Source: Hyalella azteca
Lineage: Eukaryota; Arthropoda; Malacostraca; Amphipoda; Hyalellidae
Direction: 5' to 3'
Assembly (NCBI RefSeq): GCF_000764305.2
Contig: NW_025935202.1
Span: forward strand, 16,088 to 80,087
Length of the DNA: 64,000 bases
In this document: positions 34,401-43,380 of the stretch, one piece after another
Layout of the letters: each line of letters opens with the position of its first letter
Numbering within the stretch: position 1 is the first letter of the stretch
Notes under the pieces: model-generated
Databases searched by the model: none
What the model was told of the DNA's origin: nothing
The model's input: only the letters and a program-made list of their open reading frames with translations
Translations under genes and position numbers: made by a program

Positions 34401-37400
34401 GTCTACATGATTCTCTACATGAATGATACATGATACAAGTTGTATAACATAAAACCAACCTCAGTGGCTGAGTTGCCAGGAGCAGAGTTGCCAGGAGCAG
34501 AGTTGCCAGGAGCAGGGTTGCCAGGAGCAGAGTTGCCAGACGGGGGGCTACGTTCACGCAAAAGTCTGTCAACACGCACAGAGTTGCAGAGACCAGCTGT
34601 GGCACACACCACCTGCGGGTTCATCTGGGATGCGAGGGTCTCGATGAGCTCAGGGATGAACTCATCCGCCAGCTCCACGCACTCAACGGCAACCTCCTTC
34701 AGAGGGATGAGGTGGCATGACCCCTCCAGCACTTCTTTCAGCTCCTCCTGGGGGCAGAAGTAAATTATAATCCTGAGGGCAGGGTCATGTATTAATGAGT
34801 TATACGTACTGCTGGGGGCCGGAACAATTAGTTATACGTACTGCTGGGGGCCGGAACAATTAGTTATATGTCCTGCTGAGGGCCGGAACAATTAGTTATA
34901 TGTCCTGTTGATTTTAGGGTCATATATTAATGGTAGACAATTTCAACAAAACAATAATTTTCAATTTTTGAAAAAATCACACATCATGTGAAGAGATTAC
35001 CAGCCCTGCTGACCTGAGTTTGGTTGCTCTGGAGAGTATCTCGCGCTTGCTCGACCATGTCCTTGCAGATGCCACAGATGTCGTCGTTGTCGGCAGGAAG
35101 CTTCTGGGTCTCCCACACAGTCTGGATGCAGTGCTTCACTGCAGAGCATTGCTTCGCATTCCTGTCATGTAAGTGAAGGTGAACAAAAAATATAGAACTT
35201 GCTTGTCTGTAATCGAGGTGAAGAAGTTGGAGGTGAACAAAAAGATTGTACTGGGTAACCTGCATTTGAAGTAATTTACAGAAAAGAAAAAATTTACATT
35301 CCAAAAATTCTTCCCCATAACTAAAGAATGTACCTATATTGGATTCAGCATGAGGACAATTTTCACGCATCAAGTTGCGCCCTAAATGATTGTTTTATAT
35401 TTGCTCATCATGTGAAAAAAAATAAAGTTCAAGTTATTTTCAACGAGCATCATCAAAATATGATTTTTGTTCATTGCAATTGATTTTCATACTATTTTTC
35501 AGTCTAAAAACCTTATAGCTCAATATAATAGTAAAGTTCAATATAAAAGGCCAAGACAGGCATTACATTTCAACATGGACTTTGAGGATACAGATGCACA
35601 AATTTGCAAGACACTAACTCAATGTTTAGTTGCATTTTGAGAAAGGTATCCATACTCTCCTTAGTTAGATGAAAATAGAAATGTACAGTATTTTTTATAT
35701 TAAAAACTTATACCTATATAACTTCAGTATAACTCCTGGATATCCTAATATGGAGTATTGTGTTGAAAAGAGAATCATCGAATTTTACCAATCTAATGGC
35801 GCTATTAAACATGCTTGCTGAAAGCATCAATTATATGCACAAATATCTCAATTGTTTGATGAACATCATTTTAGCAGCCAATTTTAGGATAATTCACAAC
35901 TATTAAGTTTAATTGATTATATTCAGCAAGGGCTTATAATTAATAGCAAGCAATTTGAACAAGTTAGCTTTCGGCACAGGAAAATTTAATCAATAACCTA
36001 ACAAACCTATCATTATAGCAAGTTGGTGAATAATTAATGTAATCTAGATGATGAAGAACAAAGCTAACCTTAATGATCACAATAAACCTAGATTGTGTTC
36101 CTAGATCAGGCATACAATAACCTAGATGATCAGGAACACAACAACCTAGATGATCAGCAACACAACAACCTAGATGATCAGCAACACAACAACCTAGATG
36201 ATCAGCAACACAACAACCTAGATGATCAGCAACACAACAACCTAGATGAAGAACACAACAACCTAGATGATCAGCAACACAACAACCTAGATGAAGAACA
36301 CAACAACCTAGATGATCAGGAACATAACAACCTAGATGATCAGGAACATAACAATCTAGATGAACACTAATGACACACGGGCCTATAACAGTCACAACAG
36401 ACCTGAGAGAGCCGCACCAGTAGGCTGGCCCGTAGGTGCACTCCGTGGTTCCAAGGAGCTTGGCTCCTAAGGCTCCAGTCGCCAATCCTAATCCTGGTGG
36501 GCAAGATAATTTCAACAATTGACATGATCATATCATCGTATACTCATATATTTTCTCCAATTTTCAGCTGAAAATAGAGCTTGTCTCCTAAACATTTTTA
36601 ATTAAAATGCATTTAAACTAGGTTCATTTCCTATTTTTTTTCAATCAAGAGTACTTTTCAGTTTAAGCAATCTACTAATCTCATCAAATGTAATATTTTG
36701 TAGGACAAGATAAGCATTAATAACTCTGTGCTGCATATTATTAGCATTCATTCATATTAAATGAATTGGCAGTTCTGCAGTTTAGCAGGGAGCAAAAATA
36801 TTTTTGCTGGCTGTCACTTGATGTGAAATATATTATGAAAACTTAAGAAGAATCTGGGGTTACTTTACATGTGACATCAATATGTTCATGAAACCTGGTA
36901 GCAGAATAATTCAGATCTTTCAAAAGCTAGTGTTAGGGGTGCCTTTCACAGCAGGAAAGGTAGCCAAAACATTTTTTTGTCAACTGGTAAACTGCAGAAA
37001 TGATAAAAGTTCAGAGTTATTTTCCATTTTGAAACCAATTAGTCAACACAAATACCTTAATTCAAATAGTTATTAATTATTTAATGACAGAAATTTACTA
37101 CATCTGAGAAGTTTATTACAAGAAAACAGAAAATATTCATGACAGAATATTTGCTGATTTATTTACAAGTTTCCTTTATAAATAAATGAACAATCATACA
37201 GCTTATATGCATAAATATGAATATAATAGCCAGTTATCACATAAAAATACATTCTTAAATAAATAAAAAGAAATGAAAGTTTTTTATGCATTTCCAATTC
37301 ATGAATGTAAACCTTTATTTCACCAATAAACATCTGATATGAACAGAAAATTATCCTGAGGCTAACTCACCTAATATGATGAAGATGTGGAAGAGCTTCA

Positions 37401-37410
37401 AAGAAGCCAT
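24316..37410 (-). CDS. PSAP: Prosaposin (saposin precursor), complete 18-exon gene
   Basis: Exons run 37410-37371, 36493-36403, 35161-35014, 34747-34460, 32811-32719, 32262-32121, 31672-31524, 30467-30353, 29548-29436, 29151-29017, 28400-28239, 27342-27153, 26456-26391, 25761-25679, 25530-25347, 25236-25073, 24606-24436 and 24369-24316. They join to 2388 nt, a 795-residue protein. Every intron is GT-AG and all phases agree. Residues 1-22 or so are a signal peptide. SapA domains lie at 32-60 (C32, C40, C49, C55; ECTYGPAYWC) and 760-788 (KCTWGPSFWC, C783). Saposin B-type domains start near 73, 199, 292, 373, 472, 588 and 687. Five have the full six cysteines; the third lacks its second half and the sixth lacks the first CxxC. 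Asn sequons N90, N309, N390 and N488 sit at the usual domain position. Family knowledge: lysosomal sphingolipid activator precursor, cleaved into saposins. Vertebrates have four B domains; this has up to seven, as in arthropod saposin-related proteins. Confidence 0.95.
24400..24449 (-). repeat. 25-bp tandem duplication of the exon 17 donor
   Basis: The word cccagtcctgtggggtgagt plus ggtgg occurs twice back to back: 24449-24425 (functional) and 24424-24400 (inside the 66-bp intron 17). Confidence 0.97.
24436..24606 (-). CDS. PSAP: PSAP exon 17: SapB-7 end and C-terminal SapA start
   Basis: CVSIDVAALTTTAGASRTAA then CAALRYC closes SapB-7 (C722, C742, C748). IGSEKCTWGPSFWCQSLL opens the second SapA domain. 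Ends TCCTGTGGG before gtgagt. A 25-bp tandem copy of this end follows. Confidence 0.95.
25073..25236 (-). CDS. PSAP: PSAP exon 16: first half of SapB-7
   Basis: Linker rich in Thr/Gln, then EESCLVCKAVYNSIKGAA and AQQFCDKLQDSQQQT (C687, C690, C711). Donor ACC-gtgagtatagac closely resembles the start of exon 17 (gtgagcatagac). Confidence 0.94.
25347..25530 (-). CDS. PSAP: PSAP exon 15: second half of SapB-6
   Basis: EELEQKVEQVCVLLPSSV, EDCLGFIEQYGDALVHLL, then PAYVCRSLRVC (C616, C627, C652, C658). Acceptor ttactgcag, donor CTTG-gtgggt, phase 1. Confidence 0.94.
25679..25761 (-). CDS. PSAP: PSAP exon 14: degenerate first half of SapB-6
   Basis: Encodes QLETRGQSKVCVLQDLC then LLLQEVCLLLQ. After SKVCVL the expected second cysteine of CxxC and the helix that follows are replaced by a 21-bp tandem repeat coding CLLLQEV. 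Frame and phases to exons 13 and 15 are intact, so it may still be spliced in, but the domain cannot have a normal disulphide pattern. Alternative: the true exon was lost or mis-assembled here. Confidence 0.65.
25780..26235. repeat. ~32-36 bp minisatellite in PSAP intron 13
   Basis: About a dozen copies combining gccaatcattgcagccaatc and aactcattaatagccaatca. Dense CCAAT words arise from the repeat and are not read as regulatory. Confidence 0.93.
26391..26456 (-). CDS. PSAP: PSAP exon 13: interdomain linker
   Basis: Twenty-two codons, VLAPLSATHQLPITRLFLPT. Phase 1 at both ends, acceptor gagtcccccacag with a ctaac branch-point candidate upstream, donor gtacgt. Role: linker between SapB-5 and SapB-6. 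Confidence 0.82.
26496..26902. mobile_element. hAT-like non-autonomous element in PSAP intron 12
   Basis: Left end aaggtgagtaccggtattt, right end catgaccggtacgcaccct inverted. It is flanked by a direct tatagac (26489-26495 and 26903-26909), fitting a 7-8 bp target duplication. The interior has repeated attccatgactttccag words and no transposase. hAT assignment is inferred from target-site length and end type. Confidence 0.7.
26986..27225 (-). repeat. 80-bp tandem triplication of the exon 12 end and donor
   Basis: Starts of the three units (plus sense cactaaccttggttgctggt) are at 26986, 27066 and 27146, exactly 80 bp apart. The 27146 unit is the functional exon end. The other two preserve CAACCAAG-gttagt intact. 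Confidence 0.95.
27153..27342 (-). CDS. PSAP: PSAP exon 12: second half of SapB-5
   Basis: EAVRAALDSVCGVLPHSL, AQCTKFVDENAVEV, then PEHICTMLGFCSPAATTTS. C503, C514, C539 and C545 complete the domain. Ends CAACCAAG before gttagt, phase 1. The last ~70 nt plus donor are repeated twice more in the intron. Confidence 0.95.
27975..28236 (-). repeat. Two-part minisatellite in PSAP intron 11
   Basis: Adjacent to the exon 11 donor: four 24-bp units (minus sense cacccatacctcctggtatg), then about five 39-bp units with cctccaggtatgtttgttat. The word ccaggtatgt is a good 5' splice site match, repeated in each long unit. The rest of intron 11 (27343-27970) holds no gene. Confidence 0.9.
28239..28400 (-). 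CDS. PSAP: PSAP exon 11: end of SapB-4, first half of SapB-5
   Basis: Opens with LCPMLGLC (C440, C446) to close SapB-4. A proline-rich linker follows, then DVTCVACEFIMVKIKELL with sequon NKT. Acceptor atccccctgcag, donor CAG-gtgagc, phase 0. Confidence 0.95.
28484..29035 (-). repeat. Splice-donor minisatellite, ~17 copies (exon 10 end / intron 10)
   Basis: Units of about 18-41 bp. On the minus strand each contains tagaccccagcgtggtgcgt: the last bases of exon 10 followed by its 5' splice site. The rightmost copy (29011-29030) is the functional one; about sixteen lie inside the intron. Confidence 0.95.
29017..29151 (-). CDS. PSAP: PSAP exon 10: second half of SapB-4
   Basis: EAIEAAVKSVCSHLPRNL, then REQCDDYVDAYGDQVIALL and QQEIDPSV, with C404 and C415. 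Ends GACCCCAGCGTG before gtgcgt. This exon end and donor are the founding unit of the minisatellite that fills the start of intron 10. Confidence 0.95.
29436..29548 (-). CDS. PSAP: PSAP exon 9: first half of SapB-4
   Basis: KISVAGESGRLPG linker, then DQACTMCEFTLHFIQIQLQD and the sequon NHT. The CxxC is C373 and C376. Acceptor tttattttacag, donor AAG-gtgcat, phase 0. Confidence 0.95.
30353..30467 (-). CDS. PSAP: PSAP exon 8: atypical segment after SapB-3
   Basis: Thirty-eight codons with no cysteine: AVWTMLHVGPEDPSSLKF, then GRDEANSYALPRVPLTPSI. The position calls for the second half of a B domain (four cysteines), but none is present, so SapB-3 is a half domain. Acceptor ccacccgcag and donor gtgagt are good and the phases fit. 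Confidence 0.85.
30711..30940. repeat. 19-bp array in PSAP intron 7
   Basis: About a dozen copies of ctagaccttatctcccttg. The 70-codon plus frame across it is a repeat artefact. Confidence 0.95.
30945..31045. repeat. ~32-bp repeat, 3 copies (intron 7)
   Basis: Copies of ggtcagggacatgggggagc followed by acctgtaggggagg. Confidence 0.85.
31080..31165 (+). mobile_element. Possible SINE tail fragment
   Basis: gtagtgagttgcaggtttga resembles the distal part of the SINE at 22055-22270 (cagtgagttgcgagttcgag), including the second B-box-like word. Confidence 0.35.
31245..31480 (+). repeat. Dispersed repeat with GACA tract, copy 1 (intron 7)
   Basis: Shares tataactcggtactcacggc, agtgagtgacagatagcg, a gacagacagacagac tract and catggcgagcacaatagtgc with 41078-41236. 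It ends close to PSAP exon 7. Probably a SINE or LINE tail; the type is not proven. Confidence 0.75.
31524..31672 (-). CDS. PSAP: PSAP exon 7: SapB-2 end and first half of SapB-3
   Basis: Starts with GMCGDLFGG, which supplies the last cysteine of SapB-2. The linker is followed by DEACDFCVVIAQHWKDVL (C292, C295) and the sequon NTS, ending EFKQ at phase 0. Confidence 0.93.
31962..32027 (-). repeat. Partial copy of the exon 6 3' end and donor in PSAP intron 6
   Basis: Matches 32093-32160: the last ~37 nt of exon 6, its donor gtgcgacttggtc, and about 25 nt of intron. Lies ~130 bp downstream of the real donor, with an AT-rich spacer. Confidence 0.9.
32121..32262 (-). CDS. PSAP: PSAP exon 6: second half of SapB-2
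   Basis: Begins LMDHLLEICGQLSTLSDGC and ends DNVCQLMG, completing the six-cysteine B domain with the first cysteine of exon 7 (C270). Both the acceptor and the donor ends of this exon have tandem copies in the introns. Confidence 0.93.
32263..32515 (-). repeat. Tandem repeat carrying the exon 6 acceptor (PSAP intron 5)
   Basis: Seven imperfect copies of about 32-37 bp. In minus sense the unit reads like ctttatccccgcagctgatgg, which is the true exon 6 acceptor ctttatcccctgcag plus CTGATGG. Around five copies keep cag followed by ctg. Confidence 0.88.
32719..32811 (-). CDS. PSAP: PSAP exon 5: first half of SapB-2
   Basis: Thirty-one codons, VTTTAATDDCSDCNRFIND and onward, with the CxxC (C199, C202) of SapB-2. 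Phase 0 at both ends. It lacks the Asn sequon found in most other B-domain first halves. Introns 3 and 4 otherwise hold no gene. Confidence 0.93.
34460..34747 (-). CDS. PSAP: PSAP exon 4: second half of SapB-1 and repeat linker
   Basis: Starts EELKEVLEGSC after a pyrimidine-rich acceptor (cttctgcccccag). Cysteines 104, 116, 141 and 147 complete SapB-1. The linker 162-187 is a coding 15-bp minisatellite giving GNSAP five times. Donor GAG-gttggt. Confidence 0.95.
34478..34550 (-). repeat. Coding 15-bp minisatellite in PSAP exon 4
   Basis: Five tandem copies of ggcaactctgctcct encode a Gly-Asn-Ser/Pro-Ala-Pro linker between saposin domains 1 and 2. Length is a multiple of three, so the frame is kept. 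Confidence 0.95.
34795..34915. repeat. 32-bp minisatellite in PSAP intron 3
   Basis: About four copies of aattagttatacgtactgct plus gggggccggaac, next to the exon 4 acceptor. On the minus strand each unit shows ggcccccagcag, which resembles the true acceptor ctgcccccag. Confidence 0.85.
35014..35161 (-). CDS. PSAP: PSAP exon 3: SapA end and first half of SapB-1
   Basis: Completes the SapA domain with QCSAVKHCIQTVW, then begins SapB-1 with DDICGICKDMVEQ and the sequon NQT at the exon end. Phase 0 donor gtcagc. Confidence 0.95.
36095..36366. repeat. 24-bp array in PSAP intron 2
   Basis: About eleven copies of acaacctagatgatcagcaa plus caca, starting ~36 bp from the exon 2 donor. The 91-codon plus frame is read-through. 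Confidence 0.95.
36403..36493 (-). CDS. PSAP: PSAP exon 2: N-terminal SapA domain
   Basis: Acceptor ttgcccaccag. Encodes the end of the signal peptide and LLGTTECTYGPAYWCGSL, the hallmark start of a saposin A-type domain. Ends phase 2 before gtctgt. Confidence 0.95.
37371..37410 (-). CDS. PSAP: PSAP exon 1: start codon and signal peptide
   Basis: ATG at 37410-37408. Reads MASLKLFHIFIIL then a split Gly codon, with donor gtgagt at 37370. The hydrophobic run LFHIFIILGLGLA continues into exon 2 and forms the signal peptide. Upstream sequence contains no in-frame extension I trust; a 5' UTR intron is possible but not seen. Confidence 0.9.
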
Positions 37411-40400
37411 TCTGCTGCAGCTACAAAGCACAATACTGAGATATATATTCACCTGTTATGCCTGGAATAAATGAGAAGTTGTGCAGAAATCAATAAACAA
37501 CAGCTATCAAAGCTTTAATAAGAAAACAATTTGTCACTTAATTAACCCATTGACAGACATGTTATAATATGCATTAACTTAATATATATCCCAATAAGGC
37601 CCACAAACAATTTATGAGTAATATTTCAGATAACATTACCAAGCTTCTGCTGCTCACCAATTGTCTATTGATCATTTCACTTACTTACATTATTAAGTTA
37701 CATAGCATCACCAGCTAAAATGGTGGAATTTAGGAGGGATAAAAAATATATAGGTATGAATAGGTGTACACATCATATTGGGTTGGAAAACTGAAACTAG
37801 GCTATCCTAATATAATTCATGTGATATTTTGAATCATATCTTTACCAGGCTGAATTTATGTTGATTGTTGAATAGAAGAACAATATCTCTAGAATCCAAT
37901 ATTACACACAAATTATATTCTAAGAATTTGAAAATTTTTATGCTAAAAAATCAAAGTTAACATGCTGTCCATTCTCTTAAAAGAACAAAGAAGCAATGTA
38001 TGTTTATATGTATTCATAAATGGATGAAATTAAATCCAATTGAAAAGTTAATCTTAATTTAAAAATTGTTTAAATCAAGAAAAAATCGAGTGTTTAAAAA
38101 TGTATCTAATAATTAGGGGACTTGGCAGAGCGACAAGATGTAGGTAGGTATGGTATATTACTAAATCTTTTCAGTATATAACAATACATACCTATTTTCT
38201 AAATGCATAATTTTAGAAAATGCTTATAAACAAATACGTACATCATAAAATTGACCATATTTGCTAGTACTAGCCTCATAACTTTGACCTGCACATTTTA
38301 TTCTACCTTACAAATAATTTAATGTCATTTTACTATATAAATCCATCATTATTAATCAACACTTTAGTTTGTATAAAGCAAAAAAGCTAAGTTGGATAGT
38401 AACATTTTTAATTTAACGCCCATATCATTCATTAAGGAATAAAGAGAATCCAGCCTGGTTGGAAGTCCAAGTCATTTGTGGCACACGGCTGAATGGATCA
38501 CAGCCACAATCTGACCATTTCTGAGGACAGACCTGAGGAACATTTCTTATCAGTACTATCACTAAACCAATATCATACTAGAATTTTATCTCAAGTTATA
38601 TAGGTTTTTTGTACATAATGTCTGATATCAGATTATTGGAACAGTAAATAGAAAGTTATCACAAACTGAATGCTAAAATTACACTAACTCACTTAGTGTA
38701 ATTTCCCACTAACTAACACTACACTAAGTATCATTGCCACATAAGCTGCCAGTTGCCTCAGCATTTCTGTCCAAATTTGGAATATCAGGCGTAATTTCTC
38801 CAAATATGGCTAAGAAAAATCATTTCATCACTGATATTCACAAATTGCAGCAAAAGCGTTATTTTATATAATTTTTGCAGAAGAAATTAGGCTAGAGAGA
38901 ATGGGTGAAAATATCTGCAAGCATGAGCTTTTATGTCTTGTTTAGTGTTCACAGGTGGCTTTAGCGTACGGTACATTTCCAGTAAGGCATATGTTGCTAG
39001 TGGCCACTGGCCAGTGGGCCGCCAGCCCAGCCTTCAATAGAACGGATCTATTCTCTAATTACAAAACTGAAAACTCAACTTTCTAACATCTACCATGAAC
39101 CATCAATGTCACTAACTTTGTCACATCATCTATCACTCATGTTGCTTAGGTACCTATGCTACTTACAGCCTACAAGCTACAGGCCTTCAAAAACAACCCA
39201 TTCTTTAAACAGAACCTACTGGCAACTATCTACTTTTCCTGTTAAATCAAAAATGTTTTTTATTTATTATGTGGCATTAAAACCCTACAAATCGTAATTT
39301 TTAACTGTACGTACTAATGCAGTTTGTAAGCAGTCAATGCAGTGCAGTTGCTGCTGGCCTGCTGAGTGGCAAGTTGGCAATTTTTGTGATTTGTGGTATT
39401 GACAGATGAGATGGCAGTTGACAGAAGCAAGATCCAATTAGCTTCCTAGATATTTTGTAAATTGGTATTTGATAAATAAAATTTTGACATTTGCTGATGC
39501 CAGTTGTGGTTCAGTGGTTGACAACTTGACAGTGGCATGTAACATGTTCACAAGTGATACAATAGGAAATTAGGAATTAGGAACTATCTTCTCTCTTAGT
39601 CTATAATCTTAACAAACTCAAACTGTCAGTGCCAGCCCGTCATGTGAAACTTAATATCAAAAAGATTATCTAAGATCATCTTGAGCTGGAACTGAGATCA
39701 ACTGTCAACTTGTCAAGTAACAAGTCAAGACTGGATCGTGGATAAATAGGCTATTGCACAATTTTAGGACACTCTAAAATTAGTAAAAATAGCAATGTCA
39801 TTTTCTAAAAGGTAAACAGCAAATTTGTGTAATAACTTTGTAAGGAAAGATAATAAATATGTTTAATTGTTACAAATTACAATAATTACATCAATAGGCC
39901 CTGCTAACATCATTATTTATAGGCTACCGTAGGTAGGATGCAAAATGCAAATCACAAGGAAATGGAACTAGGCTAAAATTAAAAATGGTCTTATGGAAAT
40001 AAAAATTCCTTTCAATAAAAGAATTTCAAACAACAAAATACTTCATTAATAACAACTTCAAAATCTGGAAGACCGAATAAATAATTATTTGATAGATAGT
40101 TTAGGCCCAACACTTTTGTAGAAAGAAAAAAATAACATCGAACTACGCAGTTCTGAAAGCGGCATGACAACGACTGACTAGGACTAAACGTAAACACTAA
40201 ACAGAACGAATCGACAGTGAGGAACGATAACAGAAAGCAAATGTGTTTTTTCTTGAAAGGCACAATAACCAGTTTACTTCGTAGGCCTTTTAATCATAAC
40301 CAAAATTTCCTTCGTAAGATTGCTGTATAACAAATATAAAGTAAATATGGCTTGGAATTGTACACTAACAGAGGAACAGCTACAGTAGGCTAATCGGTAC

Positions 40401-40680
40401 AAAGTCGACACTCAAACGACGGCCATCATCTGCAATGATGAATGATGAATCATTGGTGATTTGTCATCAATCACGAGTCAAAGCACATTTTAAGTTAGCC
40501 TATGTTAACAAAAAAGAAGTGAAGAACAAAGGCTGATGAGCTTGCCCACGCAGGGGAGGAAATGACCAATCGTCATTCGTCATGAAGGACACGAAGGATG
40601 CTCTTGATTCATCAACATCAACTTCTCGTGCATACCTAGTCTTATTTATACACAAGCTCAATTATAGCCTAAACAATATG
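37411..40680. other. Upstream AT-rich region without recognised genes
   Basis: Probably includes the PSAP promoter and possibly a 5' UTR exon. I could not identify a TATA box, initiator or splice pair with confidence. Short open frames (for example 39106-39297 and 40012-40263) show no motifs. Confidence 0.5.
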
Positions 40681-40684
40681 AGCA

Positions 40685-40840
40685 GAGCCGGGCAGCGCTA
40701 CTTTGAAATGTAGCGGCCGTTACCGCTACCGCTACATGCTCTAAATGTAGCGGGCGCTACCGCTACACCCACTAGATTGTAGCGAGCGCTACCGCTACAG
40801 TATAATGTAGCGCCGCTACATTTGCCGCTACAATGGCCAA
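40685..40840. mobile_element. hAT-like element end with subterminal repeats
   Basis: Begins cagagccgggcagcgctact and carries repeated gtagcggtagcg and its complement (ccgctaccgctac, gcgctaccgctac) over ~140 bp. A CAG-type end followed by clustered subterminal motifs is usual for hAT-like transposons. The other end was not found. Confidence 0.45.
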
Positions 40841-41077
40841 AATTATTGGAAATCTCTAAATATTTATTGTTCTGCTATTTGGATTTACTCATAAACATTT
40901 ATTGATAATAAAACATTTTCAAAACATATCAATGCAACTTTATTGCAATCAACCTAACCGAACTAGTACGGGTTAGATACAGTAGATAAAAGTTACAGTT
41001 ATTTTTATGTTTTACCTTCCCTATATGGATGTCTACTTTAAACTACCAATCTCAAAAATTATCCACATATACATATA

Positions 41078-41236
41078 AAAATATAACTCAGTACTCAAAG
41101 CAGTGAGTGACAGAGAGCGCATTTTCTCGTCGACGAAAACTTGAGGTCACGGACAGACTGACCGACAGACGGACAGACAGACAGACAGACGGACGGACGG
41201 ACATGGCGAGCACAATAGTGCATTTATTCCATAAAT
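41078..41236 (+). repeat. Dispersed repeat with GACA tract, copy 2
   Basis: Same ordered words as 31245-31480 (tataactcagtactcaaagc, agtgagtgacagagagcg, gacagacagacagacggacg, catggcgagcacaatagtgc). It abuts the N run. Confidence 0.8.
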
Positions 41237-41238
41237 GA

Positions 41239-41424
41239 NNNNNNNNNNNNNNNNNNNNNNNNNNNNNNNNNNNNNNNNNNNNNNNNNNNNNNNNNNNNNN
41301 NNNNNNNNNNNNNNNNNNNNNNNNNNNNNNNNNNNNNNNNNNNNNNNNNNNNNNNNNNNNNNNNNNNNNNNNNNNNNNNNNNNNNNNNNNNNNNNNNNNN
41401 NNNNNNNNNNNNNNNNNNNNNNNN
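41239..41424. other. Assembly gap (N run)
   Basis: 186 consecutive N between a dispersed repeat and an 18-bp array. Confidence 1.
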
Positions 41425-41745
41425 TCGTAGATACTCTGGGTATCGTAGATACTCTGGGTATCGTAGATACTCTGGGTATCGTAGATACTCTGGGTATCGC
41501 AGATACTCTGGGTATCGCAGATACTCTGGGTATCGCTGATACTCTGGGTATCGCAGGTACTCTGGGTATCGCAGATACTCTGGATATCGTAGATACTCTG
41601 GGTATCGCAGATACTCTGGGTATCGCAGGTACTCTGGATATCGCAGATACTCTGGGTATCGCAGATACTCTGGGTATCGTAGATGCTCTGGATATCGCAG
41701 ATACTCTGGATATTGCAGATACTCTGAGTATATCTATTACTCTTA
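41425..41745. repeat. 18-bp array
   Basis: About eighteen copies of atcgcagatactctgggt with gta/gca variants. The long plus frame is repeat read-through across the N run. Confidence 0.97.
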
Positions 41746-41926
41746 TTCCAGTTAACTGATCATATGTTGGGGGCAGTTACTTCATATTTACTTCATATAC
41801 AATGCAGATAATTACTGTGACTCTGATACTACTTAGCAAGCAGGTCACATTTAATGCAGGGCGAGCAACTTGGATATCTCTTCCGTGAATTACCATTGTA
41901 CATTATGACAATATTTCACGTGTTTA

Positions 41927-41963
41927 TGATACATTGACCACTATTCTAGTGGTCAATGTATCA
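41927..41963. repeat. Perfect 17-bp inverted repeat
   Basis: tgatacattgaccacta, 3-nt loop, then its exact complement. No T-tract follows, so not a terminator; perhaps a decayed transposon end. Confidence 0.9.
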
Positions 41964-42539
41964 GTAGTCCTATTCATCGTAATATAGAGACAACGAGATG
42001 CAGTTGCATGGATAGTCCAAATTCCAAGTATATCGCTCCGCACCAATCAATTCAATGACAGGTGCTTCAAGCTTCAAAAAGAGTTACTTCGCACGCGAAG
42101 TTTACCACCGTACTACTCCCCAATTACTCTATGTTAGACCGCTCCGTCATGACTGAGCACGCGCGTTTTTTGAGCTATGACTAAGCTATTCCACAACAGC
42201 CGACTGATGGCACCATCATCGATAGTAAGCAGATTTTTTGGCCCTCATCACAACGAGAACATAATTCATGTACGTATGTGTAAGAATCAGTGCATGAAAA
42301 TGCGTAGAAATCAACATGCTGAAATATTTTTTAACTAGAAATCTTCGGCTAAGCGTCTTTGCTAGATAAATATTTTTCACAGCTTCGAACCTATTAGACT
42401 TGAGACTTGATTTAATGACTTATTCTAAAGCCAAGCTAATTTATTCGTATCTTTTGATTACTGAAATAAAACTGAACCCTCTTAAATAGGTGTCGTTAAT
42501 TATTCTACGAGATTCAAAGAAGTGGCTTGCCTAATTATT

Positions 42540-43380
42540 CTGGTTATATAATTTTTTTAGATGAAAGTTTTTACCCCAAAGTTCCTGCGAGTTACCCCAG
42601 GTCCCAGCGAGATCCGGCCAAGACGTCACTTGATCACTTAAGGTTTTCCATGGTTGACTCTACCTACTGTGAAGCATGGTGGTGGGTCCATCATGTTGTG
42701 GGGATGCTGTGCTGCTGCAGATACTGGGAATATTTCTGTGATGGAATTCTGAAGGATATCAACACATTTTAACTGATAATGTTAAGCAATCGGCAAGAAA
42801 ACTGCATCTCGGACGGGCATTTGTCTTTCAACAGGATAACGACCCTATAAGCACACAAGCAAATCAACACAGAAATATTTTGCTACACAGAAATTGAGAG
42901 TTTTGGAATGGCCTTCCCAAAGCCCAGATTTAAATCCAATTGAAAATTTATGGAGGGAACTCAAGATGCGTGTTCATAAAAGAAGACCCAGCAACATCGA
43001 AGAATTGAAGACTTTTGCCATGGAAGAGTGGCGCAAGATTCCTACTAAAACATGCCAACACCTCGTAGAAACATACAAGAAGCGTCTGTCTGCTATCATT
43101 GCTGCCAAGGGAGGTAACACAAAGTAATAATTTAGATTTGCCAACAATTTATATGTTTTTTTCAAAATGTTGCCTTTACTTTTGCTTTTGGTGTTTTTCT
43201 AATAAATATAAATACAACAAAGATCCAACGTTTCACTATCCGTTATGCACAGTAATTAGATGTTCTTTGATCAATTTAACTGATAATAAATGCAGAAATT
43301 GCAATAAATGCTTCACATAATATTATTTCTCAAATTAAATATTTTTGTGCGTGTTGCCAATAAATATGCGCATAACTGTA
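42540..43380 (+). mobile_element. Tc1-like transposase relic
   Basis: Pieces of the DDE transposase in different frames. There is an FLDESFYPK-like block (about 42548), [12 protein letters not shown] (about 42675-42715), FQQDNDP with the second catalytic Asp (about 42827-42850), and WPSQSPDLNPIENLWRELK with the catalytic Glu (about 42909-42966). The C-terminal stretch is SAIIAAKGGNTK, ending at TAA 43126. The 3' flank ends gttgccaataaatatgcgca with taactgta, typical of Tc1 terminal repeats. Frameshifts and a missing N-terminus make it inactive; the left terminal repeat is not seen. From 43400 to 45300 I see no gene. Confidence 0.85.

Noticed and set aside
36095..36370. 91-codon Asn/Asp/Gln-rich frame
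   Set aside because: A 24-bp intronic minisatellite of the prosaposin gene on the opposite strand.
40012..40263. 83-codon hydrophobic minus-strand frame
   Set aside because: Hydrophobicity follows from AT-rich codons. No splice or domain support.
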